This document shows positions 27,401-34,786 of a stretch of 64,000 nucleotides of DNA, piece by piece (position 1 is the stretch's first letter; the number at the start of each line of letters is the position of its first letter). Below the pieces are notes generated by a model that was not told where the DNA came from, did not search any database, and saw only the letters and a program-made list of their open reading frames with translations. The stretch is taken from positions 1-64,000 of the forward strand of contig CAJQUW010009236.1 in the NCBI GenBank assembly GCA_907163375.1, in the 5' to 3' direction. A program made the position numbers and the translations under genes. Source of the stretch: Prostheceraeus crozeri. Lineage: Eukaryota > Platyhelminthes > Polycladida > Euryleptidae.

Positions 27401-30400
27401 AACAAATGCTCTTCCCCTTCTTTCAATAGTTATCACCCTTTTATTGCACTAACTTCTGGTGATCTACGATTATATGCATTCCTTTGTTAAGTTATGATAC
27501 ACAAGCTTTACTCTATGGAACATCATGGATTGCTACCCCTGACATTCAACATTCTCACTTATGCTCAGTTCTATTCAAAAGGTGTTCAGCAGCAAATCTA
27601 CATGAACATCTTAATTGTGCTTTGAAGATTTCCTTGTCGTTGTCGTAAAATGGATCATCTTTCAAATCCGAGAGAGTGGTCGCTTTCATGAAACTGCTTT
27701 TTGAAATTTAAACTACCGCAAAGAACATCAAGTTCTGAAAAATGTTGACATATTCAAGTTCATGAGGTGATAATTTTGCTTATAATTTCTATATAATTAT
27801 ACCAGATACATTTTTTACTTCATGTGAAACATTTTCATAATTTAAGTAGACGACACACAATATGATGTAATTCATGTAAATTTTGTATCAACACTTTCTA
27901 CGGAAATTGAGGCCCACAGAAACTACTACTTCCACAGAATTGGGCAGCTCGTTCCAGAAAACTCTAATTAGTTTTCTCCAAACTTTACCATGAATCGAAA
28001 ATATCTTGATGAAAATATAAACTACATGCATGAATGTATTATTCATATTAAAGTCTGAGGCATCGTCAGCATGCAAAGTTTCTACATACTGTATATAATT
28101 ATGCTCGTATATTGTGATTACAAAATGACAAAATTTCGTCAAAATATCGTCAAATTACAAATGACGAAATCTTTTTATAAACATTTTCAGCAATAATGCA
28201 GGCCCACTGCCCAATTTCACTAACATTCGATTGCATAAAGGTGCAGCATGTCATCATAAATCCACCGAAAAGTTCCGTGAGAAATTGATCTGTATTGCAT
28301 TATCTGAGATAAAGACAATATTGACAAAGATATTTACAAACTACGATCATGAATTTCTTCAGATGCAAGATTCCTCGGTTGTCGTGAAAACGATGATTGT
28401 CGTGAAAATCTGTGAGTAAACTAGGTAATTCATTTTCGATCTCACCTCTCAAATTCGAGATCATAAGTTCAAAATTCCAAATACATCCAATAACTTGTAT
28501 TTTGAAATACATAGCTTCTTAATAATGTGGAATTGTATAAAATTATTACGTATGTGCGGATGCCGCTGTCATTGAGCATTGTTGTCAGTTTGTTGTTCAA
28601 TCATAACGTTGTGCAACACTGTAGATATCTGCGTTATTCTCGTTTATATTATGATTCTCACGTATTCTACTATTTTATGAGATCATTTTTATAAGCAAGA
28701 AGGCTGATAATCGTGTGAATTGGATGAAATGTTGGATTTTTCATGCTTCGTTGTCTCATTAATAATAGGATTGCAATTTAGTGCAATAGAAATAATATCT
28801 TGAAAGGTTTTGTTTTTTAGAATTGTAATAGATTTCCTATTTAGAATTTTGGGAATATCCGTTTTATGAAACTATCAGTTTTATGATCGCGTACATGAGT
28901 TTGAAATTTTGAAACAACTCCCAACAGTTACTCAATACATAAATCTCGATCAAGGTGATTGTGCAAATACTTATTTTTATTTGGACGAAATATCGTTGAG
29001 AGCAGCATGTATACAAATGTGAAAGATTTCTCAGTTCATCAATTGATAGGTTAGGTCAAGGTAAAATATTTTTATCAAGATCATTTGTTACTTAGAATTT
29101 TGAACCATTAATTTGCTAATAAATTCACGTTAAACTAATGAAAGAGGTGACACAAGATTTTTTAATGGGTATTTGAATTTCCTCGGCAATTTAATCTGTC
29201 AGTGCGGTCTCTCAACTAGGTCAGACAATTTTCCTTTTAAATTTCCAAACACCATATAATGCTGAGTAAGTCACAGATGGTAGCTCATGATGATTCCTTG
29301 TTCACCGGTGAGTCCATAAAAAATACTGTGTCGAAATGGGAGCTGAGTAGAATAATCAATTAACAAAAATCACACACAACTTCAAATGCAAGTACGAGTA
29401 TTAAGTTGCAATGAAATTTCTAAGTAACGTCTTACTTTTGCCTTGCTATGAACATTGACACCGTGCTCAATTAGCCTCTCCACAATAACAAGCTTATTGT
29501 CTTTACAAGCAAGCATTAGCGGCGTCTCCCCCGTGCTCTGTAATTGAATGTAAAAGTTGCATCAAAATATCATTTATGAAATATCCATTTAGATTGCTGA
29601 ATAGTTGTTGTTAATTCTACTCTGTAGTTAATACTGACAGCTAAGCAATCATCAAGCATTCTGGAGTAGCGACAAATGTACGACAGTACAAGGAGCACAA
29701 GACAACGATTATGTCGATATGCTGACTTTATATTAAAGTAATCTCATCCACCACAAGCAGTTTGCGCAAGTATGCTGAGGCTCTATATTTTCAAGTCCTA
29801 AATTGATATGATGCAGGTCTAGCTATGAATGTTCTACACTTTGGTTCTACGATATATTTCTATTTGTCTCTAAAATCATTTAATTCATGACTTGTCTACT
29901 TAATTCTTACCGCAAATTTATAAGGGTTACGTCTTTTCTGGCAAATAAAGAATGTAAAATAAATGACAAGGACAGTGAAGCGCTATCATGCATTGAGAAT
30001 AGCAATAACAGATACAATCAGACGTTCTTTGAAATAAAGATTTATGTTTAATAACGGTATTTGTTAGTTTGCAAAAAAGTGACTTTTTCACCACAACAAT
30101 GAAGTCACTTATCTGAACTTCCATTCATTTACTCGAGTTACTTGCATGTCAATATGTAAATCACTAAAAATATCAATGCTTAAGATGTCATGGCGAAATT
30201 GTTTTGAAATGCTTAATTTAAATTGGTGAAGATCAATCCATGCTCGAAACATGATCACATCAGGAATATTATGCAGTAACATGATATTCATTTAACAATT
30301 TCATAGAAAAGAGAGAATCAATGACGAACTGAACTCTTCACTGACGTACTGTAAGCGAGTGAAACAACATGATGCAAAATTTGGAAAGAACATTAAGTTT

Positions 30401-33400
30401 GCAAAACATCTAATGGGAGAAAATGCATATAACAAGTTCGTCATGAACTTTTCAAATTTAAATTATAGACTTTATAGGAATTACTTTCTACCCACTCCTA
30501 TATGAAATACCATCTACATAAGAATCAACAAAATCTGATAAGTTTTAGGCTATTAAGGTTAATTCACACCGGACGCGGCGCGGTCCCACGCGTATCTGTG
30601 CGAACATCCTCATAGGTTTAGTAAAGTTCTGAACGAAAATTCTGACGCATGAGGACGCGCCAAGTCCGGTGTGAAAGGACCTTAATGCTACGAGCACAAG
30701 CCGATAATTATGTGCTCGTTGACTTCAAAGATAGCTTCGTCGCTATATTAGGCTTTATGTGTTAAAAATGTCTCTTATCATAAAATCTCTAATCTGAATT
30801 CATCAGTTTTCAGATGTTGACACACGATGTCAACGCCATGGCATACCGAGGTTTTTCGGAACAAAACTCAACAGAGACAGCTTTCAGAAGCAAATGATCT
30901 ACGAAGTCGACCAACAATATTATAAGGCCTCATCCATCAGAATATAAATATAATTAACATTGAATCCTGTATATTGTACAAAATGTCATCAAGAAAATCG
31001 TCATATTCCACAAAAGAATTATTGCATAAAACGTCTCTTCCTTGTATGGTCATAGCTTAGGAATTAATGATAACATTTTGAATAAAAATGTTCAACGTTG
31101 GTATTCTCTATCTGGATTTTTCAAAATTAATGAGTATTTTCTTTGGTGACAACAATGCGCCGGATCAACTTAGGCATTATTTGTAAAGCAACGATAAATA
31201 CTTTTGTTGACTTCCAGCAGTCCATGTTTTGTCAGCTTTATCAGCTTCAATTAAGTTTTTGATAGATTGCTTACTTCAAAAATGATTAACAGATTATCCC
31301 CCGCTCTCTGTCGTTGTCGAAAGTTGCAGATGCAATGATACAAATGTAATGTCAGTTTATAATGCTCAGTCTGATCGAGTCTTGAATTGTGCAACAATGA
31401 GCTTCGAGCTTGGATTCAATATTCAAATAACCTAGAACGGCGTCTACCTTAACTTCTTCGTTTCGACGTCATAATATCATAAGCATCACAATAACTTTAT
31501 GACATTTTTCATAGCTCTTCATAGCACCTCGCTTCAAAATGCGTGTATTCCCACATTTCATCAAACTGCACCATTTGTAACATGTCTGCTTACAATCAAG
31601 CACAAAACACTCTGAATTCTTCTTTGTCACGGAAATCCAGCATGAAACTCTGCTAGAAAATAATGCCATCTACCACAATTTATTGTCTACATGAACTCGA
31701 TTTCTTTCTTTAAATAGTTCAATTTAACATAAATTATTTTCAGCATTATCTGTGGGTTATTACAGATAGCATAAGTAAAAATCGTTTTGAGAGTGATACT
31801 GGGACTATATAAACGATGATTTTCAGAAAGGGAAAATTTCTCATACACCTTCTTTGGAAAATTAGAGAATTCCTGTGACACGTCAAGGAAATCTATGTTT
31901 AGGAGTCCATGGTATGGGATACGAGTGGAGCGTATTCCATGCACTTACATGTAAGTCTAAAGCATGTCCTAGCAATATAAAGCAATTCTGATCATGCATG
32001 CGCATGACTATGGTGCCGACGGTCGTCGATGGCGCTCGCGAGAGACACTAGTGTTTTTCACTAAGCAATTCTGTCAGATACAGTATCTGACATGGGGAGC
32101 CTCCAAGTAGATAATTCAACAAACTCCGCAATATTCTCATTAATGAGAAATTTTTCAATTTCTGAATAAAAAATTAGGAAGCGAAGCAACCCCAAGTGAG
32201 GCGAATCAAGACAACGCAACCAGGTTTGATGCATCCTGATACATAATTCTCGTTATTTTGAGTGAATTGGAGTCTCTTATAGCTGAGAAACATTGGGCGT
32301 GGTAATGGACATGGAAGAATATTTTACCGGCTCAGAATAGTCTGGAGACCGAAAATGTACCGGCTCAGCCAGTCTAATAGCCACTGCCTATAAAATTAGT
32401 ATTTGTTAACACAAAAATATTACATGGAAGGACTGTACGCTGGGCAGTTCATTTCAAATCAGAAGTGTTCTCAGCGTGCTGTGCTTTATTTCGTGAATTT
32501 TCGTCCGCCAGAACGATGGACATCATCAGAGGTAAACAATTTCGATATGCTATCTACATTTAAGAGAATCGAATGAAGACAATTCATCATTAATTAGAAA
32601 GTTAGATAAGAACAATTAAAATCAACGTTCACTACTGAAAAAAAATATTACAGTTAAAAATATAACTTAGTACATAGCTCGGTGCATTTATCTATTGATA
32701 AGACAATCAATCGCACATGTCACGTTGGCAGCCTGCAGTAAATTGCAATAATTCACACAGTACAAATACATGTATATATAGTATTTTTCGGTGTACAGTG
32801 CATTTCGTTGTATTTTTGTAAGATATAATGAACGAAAGACACTAGCGAAAACCACGCTTGCTTATTCTATCAAATCGAGACTTCTTTCACATATTATGTA
32901 ATCACTCATTAAGTGCATTTCAATCTCTCACACTGAGCAGCTTTATGCCGCCTGTAACATTGGCATAGTGCAGTGGTGGGCAACACGTGGCCCGCGGGCC
33001 ACTTGGTGGACCGCACCCGACACATTGGGTGGCCCGCCACCGCTTCTCATGTATAAAGTGGCCCGCGGACATTATTTGAATGTGATCGATGATGTGAAAA
33101 TGACTCACTGATCAACAATTGTTGTAAAATCAATTTTATCTTGTGCGGCTTTCAGGCGGATAGTTTCACTACACCTACAGACCGTTGGTTTTCGATGAAA
33201 CAAGGTAATGTTGGTCAAATCACCAAAAAAATCAAATTACCGTATAATTACAGAAAAGAAAAGCTTCCATGATTTGTTATAGGCCTATTCGCTCTTCAAT
33301 ACTCACATGAATTGTAGAAAGCAAATTATGATTCCTTAATATTAAACAAATTAGTTGCGTACAATACTGCTTCATACATTTACATGTAAATTTTGTTATG

Positions 33401-34511
33401 TAATACGACCACTATTTATGCACGCAGGCTACAGTACAGCAGCCCATATGTGCACTTAAAAGTACCGAATAAAGGAATAATAAGCCTATGCTACTGCCTC
33501 TTAAAATTAGTGGCCCGCTATCCCAACTTGGCTGCCCACCACTGGCATAGTGGAATGTTTTGTAGCTGATAATCTTGTCGCTAAACAAAGCAATCAAAAG
33601 TTACGACCGCCCTTGCAGTATGTTTAAATTACAATCAGAAACCCTTTCATGCAAATACACAAGTCAATCTCAAGAGGCGCACTCACCGGAGAAGCAAGGG
33701 ATGGAATGGCACTACCCGGCTCCAAGGTCCTTAATGCTTGCTCCATGAGTGCCCATTCACCTTTCTGAGATAAAGTAAGAATTCGATTTTCCATGGCGGG
33801 TGCCTCAGAGGGCTCCGATTGAGCAGGTTTGGGCTTTTCACTGGTTGATTTCTCTGTCTCTGTGACATGTTCATTATTTTTCGTCGGCACAACAGCTTTT
33901 TCTTTGTCTGACTTATCAGGCGTAGTAGTGATGATCGGTATATTCATATTTGCCGCAGGAGTTGACTTCGGTGCTCTAGTTGGAGTTGGAACCTTCTTAT
34001 TTTTCGAGTCGGGATCTGATTTCTTTCCTCGAGGTGTGGTTGGAAGGGACGCAGCTGCCTCATTTGATGCGGAAGACCCAGAATTTGCTTTTATTGGTGA
34101 TTTTGAAGCCCCTGCTTCAGTGATGGTGGTGAGATTTCGAGAAGCTGTGCCATCCGTTTCCTGCCGAGTGTTGGAGGAAACTTGCGCAGCTTGAGGAGGT
34201 TTCCTTGCAAGTTTCGCGGATTTATCTAAAAGCCTCTGTCTTAAATCTTTGGTTTCTGCCTGAACACTGGGCTCATCGGGTGGAAGTGGATGAGGATCCG
34301 ATTCTTCGGGCTTAGAGATAGTAATAGACGTAACTCCATTTGCAGCAACTGGTGTTGTTTCAAGTGGATGTGGAATGACCGATGTTGAGCTCAAATCTGT
34401 CTCTAAGGTAGAATCAGATCCCCCAGTGGAAGTACTGATAGTTGAGCCATCGGTTTCAGTGGAAACCTGAGGCTTATTCTTAAGTTCTTGATATGCCATC
34501 TGTTTCTTCAT
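3307..34511 (-). CDS. TRPN1: TRPN1/NOMPC mechanosensory channel, N-terminal half (13 exons, 806 codons)
   Basis: TRPN channels are force-gated cation channels in mechanosensory neurons and cilia; a spring of about 29 ankyrin repeats ties the pore to microtubules. Thirteen exons read right to left and join in one frame, each flanked by AG and GT and every intron in phase 0. The order of exon contents follows Drosophila NOMPC as I recall it: a Ser/Thr/Pro/Lys-rich N-terminus ending in LTLSQKGEW, then repeats 1-15. Diagnostic blocks are DGSTLMH plus GVPLHMPNK (exon 8) and VVETLLGYGA plus VRGGK (exon 10). Repeats 16-29, the linker, the six membrane segments and the TRP box lie outside the window to the left. 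No frameshift or stop occurs in any exon, so the gene looks functional. The first ATG is preceded by an in-frame TAA; the 5' UTR and promoter were not located. Generic ankyrin or TRPA1 is disfavoured by the block-by-block match. Confidence 0.93.
3421..4673. other. TRPN1 intron 12
   Basis: About 1.25 kb of intron. Several short overlapping frames occur at 3474-4543 on the minus strand, but none carries an ankyrin motif or recognisable domain, and the exon 12 to 13 join is already in frame without them. Confidence 0.5.
4674..4802 (-). CDS. TRPN1: TRPN1 exon 12 (ankyrin repeat 14)
   Basis: Forty-three codons after acceptor TTTCAG. They begin EGETALHYAAEL, carry the insertion typical of this NOMPC repeat (KSRQHREFEDTDIIKLML) and end near IQTKY. 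The donor GTAGGT is the weakest of the set, with T at the last exonic base, so the exact 3' end is slightly uncertain, but phase 0 is kept. Confidence 0.85.
4803..7474. other. TRPN1 intron 11
   Basis: AT-rich intron that contains the hAT-like element at 6120-7182. No other coding signal was seen. Confidence 0.5.
6120..7182. mobile_element. Non-autonomous hAT-like DNA transposon, about 1.06 kb
   Basis: The ends are TAGGGATGCACCA at the left and, read inward from the right, TAGGGCTGTGCGCCA. Both ends carry a subterminal CGGTGCACCG palindrome (6163-6172 and 7141-7150). The flanks CCTTATAA (6112-6119) and CTTTATAA (7183-7190) form an 8-bp target duplication with one mismatch, as expected for hAT. 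No transposase frame is visible inside, so it would depend on an enzyme supplied elsewhere. Confidence 0.72.
7475..7804 (-). CDS. TRPN1: TRPN1 exon 11 (ankyrin repeats 11-13)
   Basis: A 110-codon exon, the longest of the ankyrin part, holding three repeats: one starting DGETPLHIAARVDKG, one with GETPLHVAARHG and one with GNSPLHIAARYCHH, then RTKSRMDAVMLVN. The same 110-residue unit exists in Drosophila NOMPC. The acceptor is TTTTCAG and the donor GTGCGT, phase 0 at both ends. Confidence 0.92.
7939..8040 (-). CDS. TRPN1: TRPN1 exon 10 (ankyrin repeat 10)
   Basis: Thirty-four codons, from DNYTPLHVAVENG to GANVNVRGGK, ending at donor GTAAGC. This is one of the most strongly conserved TRPN blocks (VVETLLGYGA...VRGGK). 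The intron between exons 10 and 11 is only 134 bp. Confidence 0.93.
8041..10211. other. TRPN1 intron 9
   Basis: About 2.2 kb. The only structure noticed is a cluster of TTGCAATTGC-type palindromic words at 9970-10070. Plus-strand frames at 8060-8308 and 8680-9351 show no recognisable protein. Confidence 0.45.
10212..10310 (-). CDS. TRPN1: TRPN1 exon 9 (ankyrin repeat 9)
   Basis: Thirty-three codons with LCLHAAAKRGH and ALLEKGANVDSKTK, following directly on the MPNK end of exon 8 as in NOMPC. The acceptor is TTTTTTAG and the donor GTACTG (weak after GT), phase 0. Confidence 0.9.
10311..13749. other. TRPN1 intron 8
   Basis: About 3.4 kb of AT-rich intron. I see no gene, clear transposon end or long repeat. 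Plus-strand frames at 11865-12131 and 13161-13409 have no recognisable content. Confidence 0.4.
13750..13950 (-). CDS. TRPN1: TRPN1 exon 8 (ankyrin repeats 7-8)
   Basis: Sixty-seven codons, two repeats, from NDRNPLHMAAERGQTRVVE through ARTKDGSTLMHV to GVPLHMPNK. The DGSTLMH and MPNK words are a near-diagnostic TRPN signature. The acceptor is TTTTACAG and the donor GTATGT, phase 0. Confidence 0.94.
13951..15686. other. TRPN1 intron 7 with a GC-richer relic
   Basis: Positions 14490-14980 are clearly more GC-rich than the rest and open with a 15-bp word (AAGGAGGATTGACTG) repeated 18 bp apart at about 14500 and 14518. The block looks like a decayed insertion, perhaps of a retroelement, but no domain could be read. 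The remainder shows nothing. Confidence 0.4.
15687..15788 (-). CDS. TRPN1: TRPN1 exon 7 (ankyrin repeat 6)
   Basis: Thirty-four codons, LLGHTVLHISSQEGDDAAV to GNVVDK, aligning with the NOMPC repeat that begins GQTPLHIAAAEGD. The acceptor is TTTTGCAG and the donor GTAAAC, phase 0. Confidence 0.88.
15864..15951. repeat. Inverted repeat, 17-bp perfect arms
   Basis: AACAGACACTTTTCGTT at 15864-15880 is matched exactly in reverse complement at 15935-15951, with a 54-bp spacer. It may be a small MITE or a folded-RNA segment of the intron. No target duplication was recognised. Confidence 0.6.
16219..16281. repeat. Diverged terminal fragment of the foldback family
   Basis: The stretch TGTGAAAGT...CCTCGTTCCCTGCAGAA...CCCGGACTA resembles the right end of the foldback elements at 41.2 and 52.6 kb, with about ten differences. 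The opposite end was not found, so this is an old or truncated copy. Confidence 0.55.
17827..17859. repeat. Palindrome, 11-bp stem and 11-nt loop
   Basis: GTGAAACGGTT (17827-17837) pairs perfectly with AACCGTTTCAC (17849-17859). It lies in a TRPN1 intron; the function is unknown. Confidence 0.6.
17992..18090 (-). CDS. TRPN1: TRPN1 exon 6 (ankyrin repeat 5)
   Basis: Thirty-three codons, NDGDTALHVTARRKDLELM to GAPTNAAN, matching the NOMPC block NGDTALHLAARRRDVDMV. The donor is GTAAGT and the acceptor TTGTAG, phase 0. Confidence 0.92.
18091..20469. other. TRPN1 intron 5
   Basis: Contains the GC-rich block described at 18700-19350; the rest is AT-rich DNA without a gene. Confidence 0.45.
18700..19350. 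repeat. GC-rich repeat-like block of unknown family
   Basis: The block contrasts sharply with its AT-rich surroundings. It has short inverted words around 18715-18800 (CCCGCCTGG with CCAGGCGGG), a TATATATAAG box near 18935-18950, and two related phrases, GGTGAAGTCCAGCCCG (19022) and GGTAAGGTCCAGCCCCG (19168). This suggests an inserted element, perhaps a solo LTR or non-autonomous transposon. No ends or target duplication could be fixed. Confidence 0.4.
20470..20574 (-). CDS. TRPN1: TRPN1 exon 5 (ankyrin repeat 4)
   Basis: Thirty-five codons, DGVIPIMLAAENGSPQIIRDL to QLRTHKK, corresponding to the NOMPC repeat with KIPLLLAVESGNQ. The donor is GTAAGT and the acceptor is preceded by GAATAG, phase 0. 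Confidence 0.88.
21470..21831 (+). repeat. Direct repeat of 64 bp (SINE tail duplicated)
   Basis: The segment CTACCAGCCGCACATC...GTTGTTA occurs at 21470-21533 and again, essentially identical, at 21768-21831, 298 bp apart. The second copy starts inside the 3' end of the tRNA-like sequence at 21706-21779. The arrangement fits tandem SINE units, the first having lost its tRNA head. Confidence 0.7.
21706..21779 (+). repeat. tRNA-like SINE head (tRNA pseudogene)
   Basis: It shows a TAGCTCAGTTGG A box, a GGTTCGAATCC B box, a perfect five-pair T stem (GTAGG/CCTAC) and a D arm GCTC/GAGC. The loop CTAGTTA would give anticodon AGT (Thr), but the anticodon stem has one mismatch and the 5' acceptor strand has an extra base relative to CAGCCGC at the 3' side. 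The attached repeated tail argues for a tRNA-derived SINE rather than a working tRNA gene. Confidence 0.65.
22031..22141 (-). CDS. TRPN1: TRPN1 exon 4 (ankyrin repeat 3)
   Basis: Thirty-seven codons, VKQQIPLHYACARPQ to RLHQDK. This is the slightly longer third repeat that NOMPC also has (TAVHLVSSRQ...ILRALL). The acceptor is TCTTACAG and the donor GTAAGA, phase 0. Confidence 0.87.
22142..23754. other. TRPN1 intron 3
   Basis: AT-rich, with a TA dinucleotide run near 22566-22581. No gene or mobile element was recognised. Confidence 0.45.
23755..23853 (-). CDS. TRPN1: TRPN1 exon 3 (ankyrin repeat 2)
   Basis: Thirty-three codons, DGRTVLHYAGQYSKEEIVKLL to ADPNVAGG, matching the NOMPC repeat AAMYSREDVVKLLL. 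The donor is GTGAGT and the acceptor TTTATAG, phase 0. Confidence 0.92.
24459..24512. promoter_or_regulatory. Three CRE-like palindromes at 23-bp spacing
   Basis: TGACGTCA at 24459-24466, TGACATCA at 24482-24489 and TGACGTCA at 24505-24512 lie in a short tandem array with the linker CxxCTTgACGTTTCA. TGACGTCA is the full consensus for CREB/ATF factors. The array may be an intronic enhancer element of TRPN1 or simply a minisatellite of 2.3 units. Confidence 0.4.
25192..25461 (+). other. Unassigned reading frame of 89 codons
   Basis: The frame has a plausible amino-acid mix and a CRCIF...CSKCNTSF cysteine-rich end, in a locally GC-richer patch. No family is recognised and no flanking exon joins it. 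It could be a decayed element or chance. Confidence 0.15.
26318..27025. repeat. Candidate MITE with imperfect GC-rich inverted ends
   Basis: Left segment TGAATCCGGGTAGGACCG (about 26331-26348) is echoed at the right in reverse complement as TGAATCCGGGTCGGATCCG (about 26997-27015). Both arms are GC-rich and contain GGATCCG/GACCCG words, while the 500 bp between are AT-rich. The exact ends and the target duplication are not clear. Confidence 0.4.
29436..29537 (-). CDS. TRPN1: TRPN1 exon 2 (ankyrin repeat 1)
   Basis: Thirty-four codons, STGETPLMLACKDNKLIVERL to VHSKAK. It joins exon 1 in phase 0 and matches the first NOMPC repeat (TGMTPLMYATKDNK). The acceptor is AATTACAG and the donor GTAAGA. 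Confidence 0.92.
30557..30681. mobile_element. piggyBac-like MITE, 125 bp, flanked by TTAA
   Basis: The element lies between TTAA at 30553-30556 and TTAA at 30682-30685. The terminal inverted repeats are GGTTAATTCACACCGGAC and GGTCCTTTCACACCGGAC (15 of 18 identical). TTAA duplication is characteristic of the piggyBac superfamily. There is no coding capacity. Confidence 0.75.
32971..33544. mobile_element. Non-autonomous hAT transposon, 574 bp, with perfect 8-bp TSD
   Basis: The left end is CAGTGGTGGGCAACACGTGG; the right end read inward is CAGTGGTGGGCAGCCAAG. GCATAGTG flanks both sides exactly (32963-32970 and 33545-33552). The terminal sequence resembles Charlie-type hAT families with GTGGCCCGC subterminal words. 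A perfect target duplication suggests a fairly recent insertion. No transposase frame is seen. Confidence 0.88.
33687..34511 (-). CDS. TRPN1: TRPN1 exon 1 (disordered N-terminus)
   Basis: There are 275 codons from the ATG at 34511 to donor GTGAGT. The protein is rich in Ser, Thr, Pro and Lys, with no predicted membrane segment. Near the end it has ENRILTLSQKGEWALMEQ, which resembles the segment just before the first ankyrin repeat of NOMPC. An in-frame TAA lies 21 bases upstream of the ATG. A consensus acceptor (AATTTCAG, 34550) precedes it, so a non-coding 5' exon probably exists further right. A second ATG 12 bases downstream could also serve. The 121-codon antisense frame is a shadow of this exon. 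Confidence 0.85.
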
Positions 34512-34622
34512 CAAAACATATTTTGAGGGAACTTAGTCCCTTAAAAAATCTGAAATTTAATTGATAAAATTATGTCATCTTAGAAATCAAATCATAACAC
34601 CACAAATTATGAGCAATTAGAT

Positions 34623-34786
34623 CAGTGATTCTCAAGTTGGGCGATATCGCCCACTTGGGGGCGATGGAACGATTGGGGGGAGGGCGATAAAGGGGACGAT
34701 GACAAGCTATAATATGATCAGCGAGGGGGCGATTTTTAGATTTCATGTAAAAAGTGAGCGATGAGAAAAAAACTTGATAAACACTG
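34623..34786. mobile_element. hAT MITE, 164 bp
   Basis: The left end is CAGTGATTCTCAAG and the right end read inward is CAGTGTTTATCAAG. The flanks AATTAGAT (34615-34622) and AACTAGAT (34787-34794) are an 8-bp duplication with one mismatch. The interior carries GGGCGAT words. It lies about 70 bp upstream of the acceptor of TRPN1 exon 1. Confidence 0.78.

Larger units (their letters stand above)
23854..29435. other. TRPN1 intron 2, 5.6 kb
   Basis: The longest intron in the window. It holds the CRE-like triplet (24459-24512), an unassigned plus frame (25192-25461) and two GC-rich segments in opposite orientation (26318-26412 and 26941-27025). The rest, 27100-29400, shows no gene. Confidence 0.45.
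29538..33686. other. TRPN1 intron 1
   Basis: 4.1 kb containing a TTAA-flanked MITE (30557-30681) and a hAT element (32971-33544). No additional exon signal was recognised. Confidence 0.5.

Noticed and set aside
33829..34194. 121-codon plus-strand frame
   Set aside because: It is antisense to TRPN1 exon 1; the open frame follows from the Ser/Thr/Lys-rich codons of the minus strand and has no domain of its own.
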